64,000 nt of DNA, taken from CAZWVI01 sp964637165. GTDB lineage: Bacteria; Planctomycetota; UBA1135. Every line of letters begins with the position of its first letter. Positions within the stretch are counted from its first letter, which is position 1. Both the position numbers and the translations under genes were made by a program. This document shows, piece after piece, positions 26,194 to 33,764 of this stretch. The stretch spans positions 1-64,000 of the forward strand of contig CAZWVI010000008.1 in NCBI GenBank assembly GCA_964637165.1, read 5' to 3'. The notes below the pieces were generated by a model. It was not told the origin of the DNA. It was given only the letters and a program-made list of their open reading frames with translations, and did no database searches.

Positions 26194-27179
26194 TCGGTTG
26201 TGCCCTCAAGCGCTTTGTTGGCGCGCAAGCTGGCGAGAAATTGCTTCATAACTTCAGGGAGTTCTGAGTCAAAGCGCATAATTTCGCCGGTCTTAGGATG
26301 TTCAAAGCAAAGAGTTGTAGCGTGAAGTAAAGGTCGTTTGGGACGTGGCGCGCCCTCCGGATGCATGCCCACGCCATAATTCTTGGCGCTATAAAGTGGG
26401 TCACCAACAAGTGGCAATTTCACCGAAGCAAGATGAATTCGAATTTGATGCATGCGCCCTGTGCGCGGCTTTGTATTCAACAAACAAAACTCATCGAACT
26501 TTTCAACCGCTTCCCAATAGGTCGCCGCGTCACGAGTGTCTGGCCCTGTTGAATTAGTAGTGCGCATTTTTTCAGGACGCTTCTGATCGCGCATCAAACG
26601 CGATTCAATCCATTCTGACTGAAAGCGTGGGGTTCCATAACAGATTGCGGTATAGGTTTTCTCGACACTGCGATCGGCGAACTGTTGCTGCAAATCTAAA
26701 AAACATTTTTGTTCAAAAGCCACCACACATACGCCGCTGGTTCCGCGGTCCAAACGATGAACAATTCCTGGGCGTTCAGCACCTTGATTGGTTGGCAAGG
26801 CATCGCCCCACTTTTTGGCACAAAAACTGGCCACACTTTGGCGTGGATCGGCAACATAATTGCCATGCATGCGCAATCCGGCCGGCTTATCTAAAACTGC
26901 CAAAAATTCATCTTGGTAAATAATTAGCGGGTCGGCGGCGTGTTCGGTATCTGGTAGGACCAATGGTGCCAATTCCAAACACTGCTCGGCATTGACTTTG
27001 TGTCCGGTTCGCTTAATAACCGTGCCGTCAACAGTAACCAAGCCTTCGCGAATTCGACGGCCGATTTGCGAGCGTGACAGCCCGTTGGCAAGCAATTGAG
27101 TGCAAACGCGATCTAAGCGTTCGCCTTGAAGTTCGGCAGGCACGGTGGCGCTGCAATTTGGGGAGGAATTGGGGGACAT
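26190..27179 (-). CDS. RluA-family pseudouridine synthase
   Basis: Isomerises uridine to pseudouridine in rRNA or tRNA. An N-terminal S4 RNA-binding domain (GERLDRVCTQLL...LSRSQIGRRIREGLVTVDG) precedes the catalytic domain with HRLDRGTSGVCV, whose Asp is catalytic, and RTGRMHQIRIHLAS. ATG 27179 gives about 329 residues; a GTG at 27197 would add six residues. The target site is not predictable from sequence. It overlaps the FadL-like gene downstream. Confidence 0.93.
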   Translation of the reverse strand: MSPNSSPNCSATVPAELQGERLDRVCTQLLANGLSRSQIGRRIREGLVTVDGTVIKRTGHKVNAEQCLELAPLVLPDTEHAADPLIIYQDEFLAVLDKPAGLRMHGNYVADPRQSVASFCAKKWGDALPTNQGAERPGIVHRLDRGTSGVCVVAFEQKCFLDLQQQFADRSVEKTYTAICYGTPRFQSEWIESRLMRDQKRPEKMRTTNSTGPDTRDAATYWEAVEKFDEFCLLNTKPRTGRMHQIRIHLASVKLPLVGDPLYSAKNYGVGMHPEGAPRPKRPLLHATTLCFEHPKTGEIMRFDSELPEVMKQFLASLRANKALEGTTE

Positions 27180-27295
27180 CGAGAAACCAGGGGGCACGCA
27201 CAGTCTAAACTGTTTGGCCTCGCTTTGCTCAGTTGGCTTGTTCCAATCGCAAGGTTAGGCTATTTCTTCCCCGCGGCTACTACCCGCCCCCAAAA

Positions 27296-28999
27296 ATGCT
27301 CACGACCATACTCCTACTCTGCGCCCTCCCCCAACAAGGTTTGGTGGAAGTTCCGGCTGGCTCAACTCTTGTTGGTGCCGACTTAGCAACCCAGAAAAAA
27401 CTAATCGCGACTAAGCCCGCTTTAGCTAATTACTTAGGCGCAGATATTCCGCGAACAAAAGTTGAAATCGCCACATTTATGATGGGCGCAACTGAAGTTA
27501 CCAATGAAATGTATCACCAGTTCGTCAAGAGCACAGGCTTTCAACCACCAGTTTCATGGTTGGTGATGAGCAAAGACGAACGCAATGCTTTGATTGCTGA
27601 AAAACAAAAAGAAGATCCGGGTTGGATTTTTGAAGGATTGAACAAGTCGAAATGGTGGGATGAGAATTGGAACATCGAAGGCACAAAATGGGACATGCCG
27701 CCAGAGTTGGCCCTGTTTCCAGTAACTGGCGTAAGTTGGAAAGACGCGCATGAATACTGCAAATGGGCCGGTTTGCGTTTACCGACCGAGCAAGAGTGGG
27801 TGCGCGCGGCGCGCGGCAACGATACGCGCCACTGGCCATTCGGAGATGATTTCGACCGCAAGGCAGTCGCATGCTCAACAACCTTGCCTAAAAATTTGGC
27901 ATACAAATTGCTGCCGGTTAATAGCCTGCCAAGCAATGCTTCGCCTTACGGTTTAGTCGACATGTGTGGGAATGTTTGGGAATGGACCGATTCAATGTTC
28001 AACGCCCTTCCTGGCTTTAAGTCGTTCTCTGTAAAGGGCGATGACCGCAAAAAAGTTGACGTGTTGCCACCGTTTGATGGAAGTTCGCCAGTCATTAAAG
28101 GTGGGGCTTTTAATATTCCGGACTACGGGACTGCAATCGATCGTCGCCATGGAGTATTCGATATTGCACGAGTTGACTTCATTGGCTTCAGAGTCGCTTC
28201 AAGTCCTGGGACTTGCCTAAACTCTGCCCTGTATGAAACTCAAGGCTTGGACCCGCGAATCCTTGGTGCTAGCCCAACTGATGGCCTAGATTTTCTAGGG
28301 ACGCTGGGTCTTGAAAAACGACGCTATGCCGATCTTGATGCCGCCGTTGCCAACCGCAAAATACCCGGCAACGGAATTCCTGCCTCAAACACTCCCGCGG
28401 AATACACAATTTTCGATCGTTACGATTCAATTTTCATCACCCCAATTGGCAAGATAGATGAAAACAGCATCAAAAAACTCCAGCGCCGAACCGTTGAAGA
28501 AGGGCCGGTGGCGATTGGAGTCTTGCACTCTTCGGTTCCACTAAGCACACCGAACTTGCTGGCGGGAAATTATATTTTGGCTTACCAAGGACCGATGAAG
28601 GATACAGAGATTCTCGCTAAAGGTGCAACAATCGCCACTACCGGAGAAGCTCCTGCAGAAGATGCAGAAGGCCCAGCCGAGGGACACGCTGACTACACCG
28701 GCTTGCAGTTAACTGAAAAAACCGAGTACATAATGGTTCTCGATGCAAACAATGTCGCCCTCACTGCCATGCCGCTTCTTGGTTCAGCTGGCATGGGTTC
28801 CACCAAAAAGGCCAAACACGAAATCGTGCTCAATCTAGACAAGAGTCGCCTAGATTTCAAATTCCGCGCCCTAGACGCCCGCGGGCGCAAAGCCTTCACA
28901 TTCAGCTTAGCAATTGTCCCAATATCCAAAGACGACGACCTGTTAGGAAGAGAATTCTGGAGCGGTGAATACACGATTAAGGAGCCAGTGGAAGAATAG
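27296..28999 (+). CDS. Secreted SUMF1/formylglycine-generating-enzyme-like protein
   Basis: ATG 27296 gives a short signal-like leader (MLTTILLLCALPQQG) and 567 residues. About 10-300 is an FGE/SUMF1 fold: GLVEVPAGSTLVG, ATEVTNEMYHQFVKSTG, FPVTGVSWKDAHEYCKWAGLRLPTEQEW and DMCGNVWEWTDS, ending IGFRVASS. The expected catalytic Cys pair after the GG(S/A) motif is missing: the segment reads VIKGGAFNIPDYG. It is therefore more likely a binding or structural member than a sulfatase activator. The last 260 residues are an additional unrecognised domain. A MITE-like element begins 7 bp after its stop. Confidence 0.82.
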   Translation: MLTTILLLCALPQQGLVEVPAGSTLVGADLATQKKLIATKPALANYLGADIPRTKVEIATFMMGATEVTNEMYHQFVKSTGFQPPVSWLVMSKDERNALIAEKQKEDPGWIFEGLNKSKWWDENWNIEGTKWDMPPELALFPVTGVSWKDAHEYCKWAGLRLPTEQEWVRAARGNDTRHWPFGDDFDRKAVACSTTLPKNLAYKLLPVNSLPSNASPYGLVDMCGNVWEWTDSMFNALPGFKSFSVKGDDRKKVDVLPPFDGSSPVIKGGAFNIPDYGTAIDRRHGVFDIARVDFIGFRVASSPGTCLNSALYETQGLDPRILGASPTDGLDFLGTLGLEKRRYADLDAAVANRKIPGNGIPASNTPAEYTIFDRYDSIFITPIGKIDENSIKKLQRRTVEEGPVAIGVLHSSVPLSTPNLLAGNYILAYQGPMKDTEILAKGATIATTGEAPAEDAEGPAEGHADYTGLQLTEKTEYIMVLDANNVALTAMPLLGSAGMGSTKKAKHEIVLNLDKSRLDFKFRALDARGRKAFTFSLAIVPISKDDDLLGREFWSGEYTIKEPVEE

Positions 29000-29006
29000 C
29001 CAACTA

Positions 29007-29184
29007 GACTCTGACCCTATCCACTGGGTCACTTGATGCCCTAAGTGATTTTTCCTTAAATGACTTAGGGCATACTTTTTTCCTTAGCCTTAGCAAAGAA
29101 TTTATTTTACCCTTAACTCTTTTGCTTAAAGTGCTTTACGCACCCTTATCAGTGAAAGTGACCCAGCGGGTAGGGTCAGAGTCC
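29007..29184. mobile_element. MITE-like element with 28-bp terminal inverted repeats
   Basis: A 178-bp non-coding element. The left end 29007-29034 and right end 29156-29183 are inverted copies of each other, matching at 26 of 28 positions. Each end contains one copy of the dispersed palindromic repeat (TGACCC-N8-GGGTCA-GAGTC). Inside is a perfect 11-bp hairpin, ATGCCCTAAGT at 29036-29046 with ACTTAGGGCAT at 29063-29073. The interior is AT-rich, unlike its surroundings, and has no ORF, so any movement would need a transposase supplied elsewhere. No clear target duplication is visible. The right end supplies the stop codon of the minus-strand gene at 29176. Confidence 0.75.
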
Positions 29185-30024
29185 GGGGGTGTCGGGCCAT
29201 GTTTGACATCCAAAATCCCACTCCAACTCATCTCCAATCACATCCTCTAATCCTAATTTCTTCAGTTCAGAGATAGTTCTTTCTGCAAACACCTTCGCCC
29301 CTAGAGGACCTGTGTGCGGCAGCAGAGCGGCAAAGGTGCTTGGCCCTAACTGGGAAACGATGTCAATGTCACGGGTATCGCAAAGAATAACCCCAACGAT
29401 CGCCAAAAGGGTGGCATCATCCAATTCACCGTCAGCCGAAAAGTTGACCTCAGAAACCGGGAAACGGAATCGATGGGCGCGCTTTTTTTCTTCATCGCGG
29501 CGATGGTTGTAATAAGGTGCCGAAAACAAACCATTATCCTGCTGGGTGATATTTTTCACAAATGAGTCTTCAACATCACCACTTAAAATATCCTCACGAT
29601 GGTCAATAATGACTTGGTCGTCTGGCGTTGGCGAGGTTGGTCGCAAAGGAGTTGGAGCTCCAAATGGCGAGCTCAGTCGATCGCTCAACTCAGGTCCATT
29701 TATCGGCAGCTGCAGTGCACCTTGAGCACCAACAAAGCGCGCTAAGCCATCTGCGTCAACCATATCTCCACCACTCAATATCCAAACCAAGACTCGCCGA
29801 TCACGCACACAACTAGTCACCCACTCGTGCAAGCTCTGCTCGGCAAAAACCCTCGGGTCGAGCAAGACATGGCCTGTCAAGTCGGTGGCATCGAGTGAGG
29901 CAAAATCCGCCACCACAAATACCTCGCCAATGGTTGCGCCAGCATCAACAGCGGCGACCTTGGCAGCAGAAACTAAATCTGGGTCGGCGGAAACAATGAA
30001 AAGTGATCGTGCTGGTGCAGGCAT
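29176..30024 (-). CDS. Degenerate receiver plus degenerate GGDEF protein
   Basis: A 282-residue protein with an N-terminal region resembling a pseudo-receiver (SLFIVSADPDLVSAAKVAAVDAG at the start, no phospho-acceptor Asp set), a linker, and a C-terminal region that follows the diguanylate cyclase pattern. LGPSTFAALLPHTGPLGAKVFAERTI aligns with the stretch around GGDEF, but LGPST replaces GGDEF, so cyclase activity is not expected. It may bind a nucleotide or act as a scaffold. Its ATG overlaps the yebC stop by one base. Its last codons and stop lie inside the right end of the MITE-like element, so the original C-terminus may have been altered. Confidence 0.6.
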   Translation of the reverse strand: MPAPARSLFIVSADPDLVSAAKVAAVDAGATIGEVFVVADFASLDATDLTGHVLLDPRVFAEQSLHEWVTSCVRDRRVLVWILSGGDMVDADGLARFVGAQGALQLPINGPELSDRLSSPFGAPTPLRPTSPTPDDQVIIDHREDILSGDVEDSFVKNITQQDNGLFSAPYYNHRRDEEKKRAHRFRFPVSEVNFSADGELDDATLLAIVGVILCDTRDIDIVSQLGPSTFAALLPHTGPLGAKVFAERTISELKKLGLEDVIGDELEWDFGCQTWPDTPGL

Positions 30025-30755
30025 TATTTACTAATTAATTCGGCGTTATTGTGCACTTCTTGGACATCATCGTTGTCTTCAAGTGCATCCATTAGGGCAT
30101 TTATTTTATCGAAAGCCTCTTGATCTACTTCCACAGAGTTATTCGGAATGTAGCGAATTGCCGAATCGATCAATTCATATTCAGCATCCTCGAGAACTTT
30201 CTTAAGTGGAATGAAATTAGTTGGCTCGGCTGTCACTCCAATAATTTCTTCTTCATCGGTCGTCACATCTTCGGCATCGGCCTCAAGTGCAACCATCATC
30301 AATTCGTCGGCATCGACCCCCTCGCGCTTTACAGCAAAGGTCGCCTTGCGGTCAAACATCCACATCACCGACCCATTGTTGCCGAGCGAGCCGCCGCGAC
30401 GGTCCAACACAAAACGCAAATCAGGTGCGGTGCGATTTCGATTATCAGTCAGAGCTTCGATGATAATCGCAACTCCGCCGGGGCCGTAGGCCTCATAAAT
30501 AACCTCTTCAAGCGCGGCACCACCCAATTCGCCGGTGCCTTTTTTAATCGCTCGCTCAATCGAATCCTTGGGCATGTTGTCTGCGCGCGCACGCTCAACT
30601 GCGTAACGCAACGACAAATTCATGTCCAAATCGCCGCCACCTACTCGTGCGGCGTTAGTTATCAGCTTGGCCCATTTACTGAAAATTTTTCCACGCTTAG
30701 CATCGACTACCGATTTCTTGCGTTGGATGTTGGCCCAATGTGAATGTCCTGCCAT
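30024..30755 (-). CDS. yebC: YebC/PmpR-family (TACO1) protein
   Basis: Conserved bacterial protein of 243 residues, long annotated as a transcription regulator and now linked to translation of proline-rich stretches. ATG 30755 begins the diagnostic MAGHSHWANIQRKKSV...RGKIFSKWAKLI; an in-frame start at 30797 would run into the terminator region and adds unconserved residues. Other typical segments are DNMPKDSIERAIKKGTG and EAYGPGGVAIIIEALTDNRNRT. It lies downstream of the rplM-rpsI terminator, so it probably has its own promoter, and it overlaps the degenerate GGDEF gene. Confidence 0.97.
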   Translation of the reverse strand: MAGHSHWANIQRKKSVVDAKRGKIFSKWAKLITNAARVGGGDLDMNLSLRYAVERARADNMPKDSIERAIKKGTGELGGAALEEVIYEAYGPGGVAIIIEALTDNRNRTAPDLRFVLDRRGGSLGNNGSVMWMFDRKATFAVKREGVDADELMMVALEADAEDVTTDEEEIIGVTAEPTNFIPLKKVLEDAEYELIDSAIRYIPNNSVEVDQEAFDKINALMDALEDNDDVQEVHNNAELISK

Positions 30756-30780
30756 TTGCCGCCTATTGTAACTGCGAGTG

Positions 30781-30813
30781 CAAAAGAAAACCGCCACCCA
30801 ATGGATGGCGGTT
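30781..30813 (-). terminator. Intrinsic terminator of the rplM-rpsI operon
   Basis: AACCGCCA (30789-30796) pairs with TGGCGGTT (30806-30813) as a perfect 8-bp stem with a 9-nt loop. Read on the minus strand the stem is followed by TTTTCTTTTG, a U-rich tail. It starts 26 nt after the rpsI stop and ends just upstream of yebC. Confidence 0.85.
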
Positions 30814-30839
30814 CAATGTTTGTGAATTGTCTAAAAAAA

Positions 30840-31352
30840 TTAGCGCTTAACCCACTGGAATGCACGACGTGCACCGCGTAGACCGTACTTCTTACGTTCA
30901 ACCATTCGTGGGTCGCGAGTAAGGTGATTGGTTCCGCGAAGCGCGACCAAACAATCCGGGTACATTTTCAATAATGCACGCGCAACACCAAGACGCACGG
31001 CACCAGCTTGACCGGTGATACCGCCGCCGTGAACTTTCACGAAGATGTCTACTTTTTTATGAACATTCAAGGTGCGCAATGGACCATAAATTGAATTCTG
31101 GTCAATCAGACGTGGGAAGAATTCCTCATAATCGCGATTGTTGACTGTGCACTGTCCACTACCGGGACGAATACGGACACGAGCGACAGATGTCTTACGA
31201 CGACCAGTACCCCAGTGGTACTCCTTGTCGCCAAGCTCGGTAATCCGAGCAATCGGGTCAATTTGAGGCTCCTCAACTTCTTCAACCGCAGCCGCCAAAG
31301 CAGCTCCAATCTCGTTAAGGTCCTCTACGGGGGCGTTGTTATTGTCTTCCAT
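30840..31352 (-). CDS. rpsI: 30S ribosomal protein S9 with acidic N-terminal extension
   Basis: Small-subunit protein whose C-terminal Lys-Arg tail reaches the P-site tRNA. The core is typical: YHWGTGRRKTSVARVRI, VNNRDYEEFFPRL, VKVHGGGITGQAGAVRLG and the ending RRAFQWVKR (the usual end is FSKR). The 170-residue product is about 40 longer than E. coli S9 because of an N-terminal extension rich in Asp, Glu and Ala (EDNNNAPVEDLNEIGAALAA...). It follows rplM by 12 nt and is closed by the terminator at 30781. Confidence 0.97.
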   Translation of the reverse strand: MEDNNNAPVEDLNEIGAALAAAVEEVEEPQIDPIARITELGDKEYHWGTGRRKTSVARVRIRPGSGQCTVNNRDYEEFFPRLIDQNSIYGPLRTLNVHKKVDIFVKVHGGGITGQAGAVRLGVARALLKMYPDCLVALRGTNHLTRDPRMVERKKYGLRGARRAFQWVKR

Positions 31353-31364
31353 GTTCTAAATGAA

Positions 31365-31805
31365 CTAGCTGAGCTTTTCGAAATTAGCTGGCTGTTGGGC
31401 GCCGTGCGGATGCTCGGTGCCAGTGTAAATCTTCAACCGCTTCAACATTGTGCGGCCAAGAATTGTTTTGGGGAGCATGCGTTGAACCGCCTTGCGAATA
31501 ATTCGCTCAGGGTGTTCCTCCATGATGCGGGCGTAAGGCTCCTCAATTCGGCCACCTGGGTAACCAGAGTAGCGGGCGTAGGTTTTTTGTTCGGCCTTGT
31601 TGCCGGTAACGCGAACCTTCTCGCAATTGACAACCACAACCCCATCGCCACAATCTAAATGTGGTGACCAAGTTGGGCGGTGCTTGCCCATCAGCATGAC
31701 GGCAATGTCGCGGGCGATTCGGCCAAGAATTTGACCTTCGGCGTCGACCAGTTGCCACTGGCGATCGACTTCCTGCGCGGTTAAGTGTGTGGTGCGTGGA
31801 CGCAT
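31365..31805 (-). CDS. rplM: 50S ribosomal protein L13
   Basis: Early-assembly large-subunit protein of 146 residues. Recognised by RQWQLVDAEGQILGRIARDIAVMLMGKHRPTW-like N-terminal region, NCEKVRVTGNKAEQKTY and ERIIRKAVQRMLPKTILGR. The start has a strong GGAGG 9 nt upstream and a sigma70-like promoter at 31862-31891. First gene of the two-gene ribosomal operon. Confidence 0.98.
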   Translation of the reverse strand: MRPRTTHLTAQEVDRQWQLVDAEGQILGRIARDIAVMLMGKHRPTWSPHLDCGDGVVVVNCEKVRVTGNKAEQKTYARYSGYPGGRIEEPYARIMEEHPERIIRKAVQRMLPKTILGRTMLKRLKIYTGTEHPHGAQQPANFEKLS

Positions 31806-31861
31806 GACAGTTTTCCTCCGTGCTTGAATCCATGGGTCGGACCAAGCGAAAACGGCCGCAC

Positions 31862-31891
31862 AGTGTAGTCTCTACTAGCGATTGCCGTCAA
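31862..31891 (-). promoter_or_regulatory. Sigma70-like promoter of rplM-rpsI
   Basis: On the minus strand TTGACG (31891-31886), an 18-bp spacer, and TACACT (31867-31862) precede the rplM GGAGG by about 40 bp. The -35 box lies within the last codons of the upstream membrane-protein gene. The predicted transcription start is near 31855, giving a leader of about 50 nt. Confidence 0.65.
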
Positions 31892-32855
31892 GCACTTGCT
31901 GCGGCAATCGGTAAAGAGTTTGCTCATTTACCAAGAGCCAACTTGACTTAGGGGCAATACCAGTTTCCCCACTCGCCCACCAGCGCAGCTCGGCCTCGAC
32001 CCAATCAGGGCTATCAGCCCCCTCAAAATCAGCTGGCACCCCCCCATTCAGGATTAAGCTAGGCGCTCCAAATGTTTTGCTTGTAAGCACTTGAGGAGCA
32101 TCAAGTAGTTCCACTGTGGCCCCATCATCAAGATTCACATCAATCCTCCAGGCACGCTCTGAATCGTGAAAAAACACCACCCAATCACTGCTCGGCGCTA
32201 TCAAAAAGTATCCCAAAATAGCCGGGGCGAATTTCGTCAGCGAGGATCTTAATTTTGAGTCGCGCAACATTAGAGAGATGAGCGCCATAAAGCTCAATAA
32301 TAGTGCCCGATTATGCAAGCTTGAGCCTCCAAGCAAAGACGGGCGCGCGGGCAAGGGTGGTCTCCAAGCAGGGAGCTCGCTGAGATCACCTCCAATCTGA
32401 GTAAAGAGTAACTGTTCGGGGGCAGAAACTCCCGCCGCCGTAAATGGTCCATACTCATTTATCGCCTCCCAGCGACCGTCACCAGCCAATCCGACAATAA
32501 AAGCCAATAGACTTGGCCCTAGCAATATCACCACAAAACCACGTTTAGCCAAATCCTGAGCAGCCGCAGTGCGCGGTAATAACCAGCAAAGAGCCGCCAG
32601 GACTAGAATCGCCGAGCATGTCAGTAGATCGGTATCTGGGCGCAGTTGTCGAAAGAGCAAAAGCGGCGCCAAAAAGCGTCCCGCAAAACTTGCCAAGCTT
32701 TCCCATGAAAAGGAGTTTGCGGTATTTCGCGAGGCCAGCACATCCCAGCACAAGGCCAGCAAAAGTGCCCGCGTCGGATTCACCTCGGCCAAAAACATGC
32801 ACGACAACCACGGAAGCAAAGCCCCCAGCCGGCCTGCAATGTTGCACCGCGTCAC
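31875..32855 (-). CDS. Unrecognised multi-pass membrane protein
   Basis: I do not recognise this 326-residue protein. The N-terminal half is hydrophobic with about four or five membrane segments (around residues 8-35, 55-70, 78-95, 105-125), followed by a polar section, another hydrophobic stretch (around 185-215), and a soluble C-terminal domain of about 110 residues rich in Asp, Trp and Leu. It begins with GTG overlapping the stop of the FtsQ-like gene (TAGTG), so the pair is coupled. The partnership suggests a cell-envelope role, which is inference. Confidence 0.6.
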   Translation of the reverse strand: MTRCNIAGRLGALLPWLSCMFLAEVNPTRALLLALCWDVLASRNTANSFSWESLASFAGRFLAPLLLFRQLRPDTDLLTCSAILVLAALCWLLPRTAAAQDLAKRGFVVILLGPSLLAFIVGLAGDGRWEAINEYGPFTAAGVSAPEQLLFTQIGGDLSELPAWRPPLPARPSLLGGSSLHNRALLLSFMALISLMLRDSKLRSSLTKFAPAILGYFLIAPSSDWVVFFHDSERAWRIDVNLDDGATVELLDAPQVLTSKTFGAPSLILNGGVPADFEGADSPDWVEAELRWWASGETGIAPKSSWLLVNEQTLYRLPQQVLDGNR

Positions 32856-33718
32856 TACTGTTCAGCTATTTCTGGCATCGAGTCCAAGGGCATCAAATCC
32901 CCTGCTGGACTAAACAAACGCACTTTCGGGGTATGCAAATGGACTTGCCCCAATCCGTCAAGATTTGGATAGTCAGTCATCACAATTTTTAAGCGGCGGA
33001 CCTTTTGGTCGATGGATAAAGCCAGCGGGTCAGCGGCATAAATACTGCGACCCCACAAGATGCGCTTGCCATCGCGAGTAACGAAGGCCAAGGCCGGAGC
33101 CACCCCTGGGCTTTGCCGCGGGTAGCCGGGCATGCGCTCAATCGCCACCAAATCCAAATTGAAATTTTTCTTTATCGCACGAAACTCGTCATGCGCCAAA
33201 AGTGCCGACTGCACTAACGGGTCCGCAATCCGTTTGCCAGGCTTTGGCAAGCTGGCGTCGTCCTCTAACAAAATGAGCGGCATTTGCGCCAGAGCCTTGC
33301 TCGGCAGGCCAGCTGGGATAATGAAACCCTTGGCACTAACTGCATGATTTTGGCCTTGCCAACGCACCATTGCCAATGGTCGCCGCGGCTGAAACTCGAC
33401 GCGGATTCCATCCGGCAAGTGGAGTGCCACCTGAACACTCAATGGGTCAATCCATGGGAGTTGATTAATTGCCGCGCGCGCCACTGATAAAGCATTGGGG
33501 TCGAGCAGGGGTACTTCCCCTTGCGCGCTCAATACCTGATCCAATTGTTTGCGCCACTTTGCGCTGAGGTCCACCGGTAGCGAGTCCACTCGGTAATTTG
33601 CCATATCGCGAAGTTCGGCAGCATCGAGACGGTCACCAAACATATTGGTAGCCGACCAACCGAGCCAGAGCAGTGCCACCACGGCGAGGGAGATGAGGAG
33701 GCGTGAATTCATGTCCAT
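32855..33718 (-). CDS. FtsQ/DivIB-like division protein candidate
   Basis: A 287-residue protein with one N-terminal transmembrane helix (about residues 6-26) and a periplasmic part. The middle carries an FtsQ-like POTRA/beta pattern: INQLPWIDPLSVQVALHLPDGIRVEF, then PLAMVRWQGQNHAVSAKGFIIPAG, matching the LPWV...WPDxLxIxVxExxPVAxW...DxxGxVF pattern of FtsQ. The C-terminal strand segment QKVRRLKIVM...GQVHLHTPKVRLF fits the FtsQ end. No mur or ftsA/ftsZ genes lie nearby, so it is outside the usual dcw context. It is divergent from the helicase gene. Confidence 0.62.
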   Translation of the reverse strand: MDMNSRLLISLAVVALLWLGWSATNMFGDRLDAAELRDMANYRVDSLPVDLSAKWRKQLDQVLSAQGEVPLLDPNALSVARAAINQLPWIDPLSVQVALHLPDGIRVEFQPRRPLAMVRWQGQNHAVSAKGFIIPAGLPSKALAQMPLILLEDDASLPKPGKRIADPLVQSALLAHDEFRAIKKNFNLDLVAIERMPGYPRQSPGVAPALAFVTRDGKRILWGRSIYAADPLALSIDQKVRRLKIVMTDYPNLDGLGQVHLHTPKVRLFSPAGDLMPLDSMPEIAEQ

Positions 33719-33729
33719 ATAGTTCTACC

Positions 33730-33758
33730 TTGACCAAGCCTGTGATTCCACCGACTAT
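33730..33758 (+). promoter_or_regulatory. Candidate promoter for the helicase gene (leaderless)
   Basis: TTGACC (33730-33735), a 17-bp spacer and GACTAT (33753-33758) place a transcription start at or within a base of the ATG at 33765. The -10 is a weak match. The spacing resembles the arrangement upstream of the MscS gene. Confidence 0.35.
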
Positions 33759-33764
33759 GCACAA

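Noticed and set aside
29036..29073. Hairpin taken as a simple terminator of the SUMF1-like gene
   Set aside because: The 11-bp stem lies inside a longer element with 28-bp terminal inverted repeats, which explains it better, although it could also stop transcription.
30120..30743. 207-residue plus-strand open frame across yebC
   Set aside because: yebC on the other strand is unmistakable; this frame has no recognisable motif.
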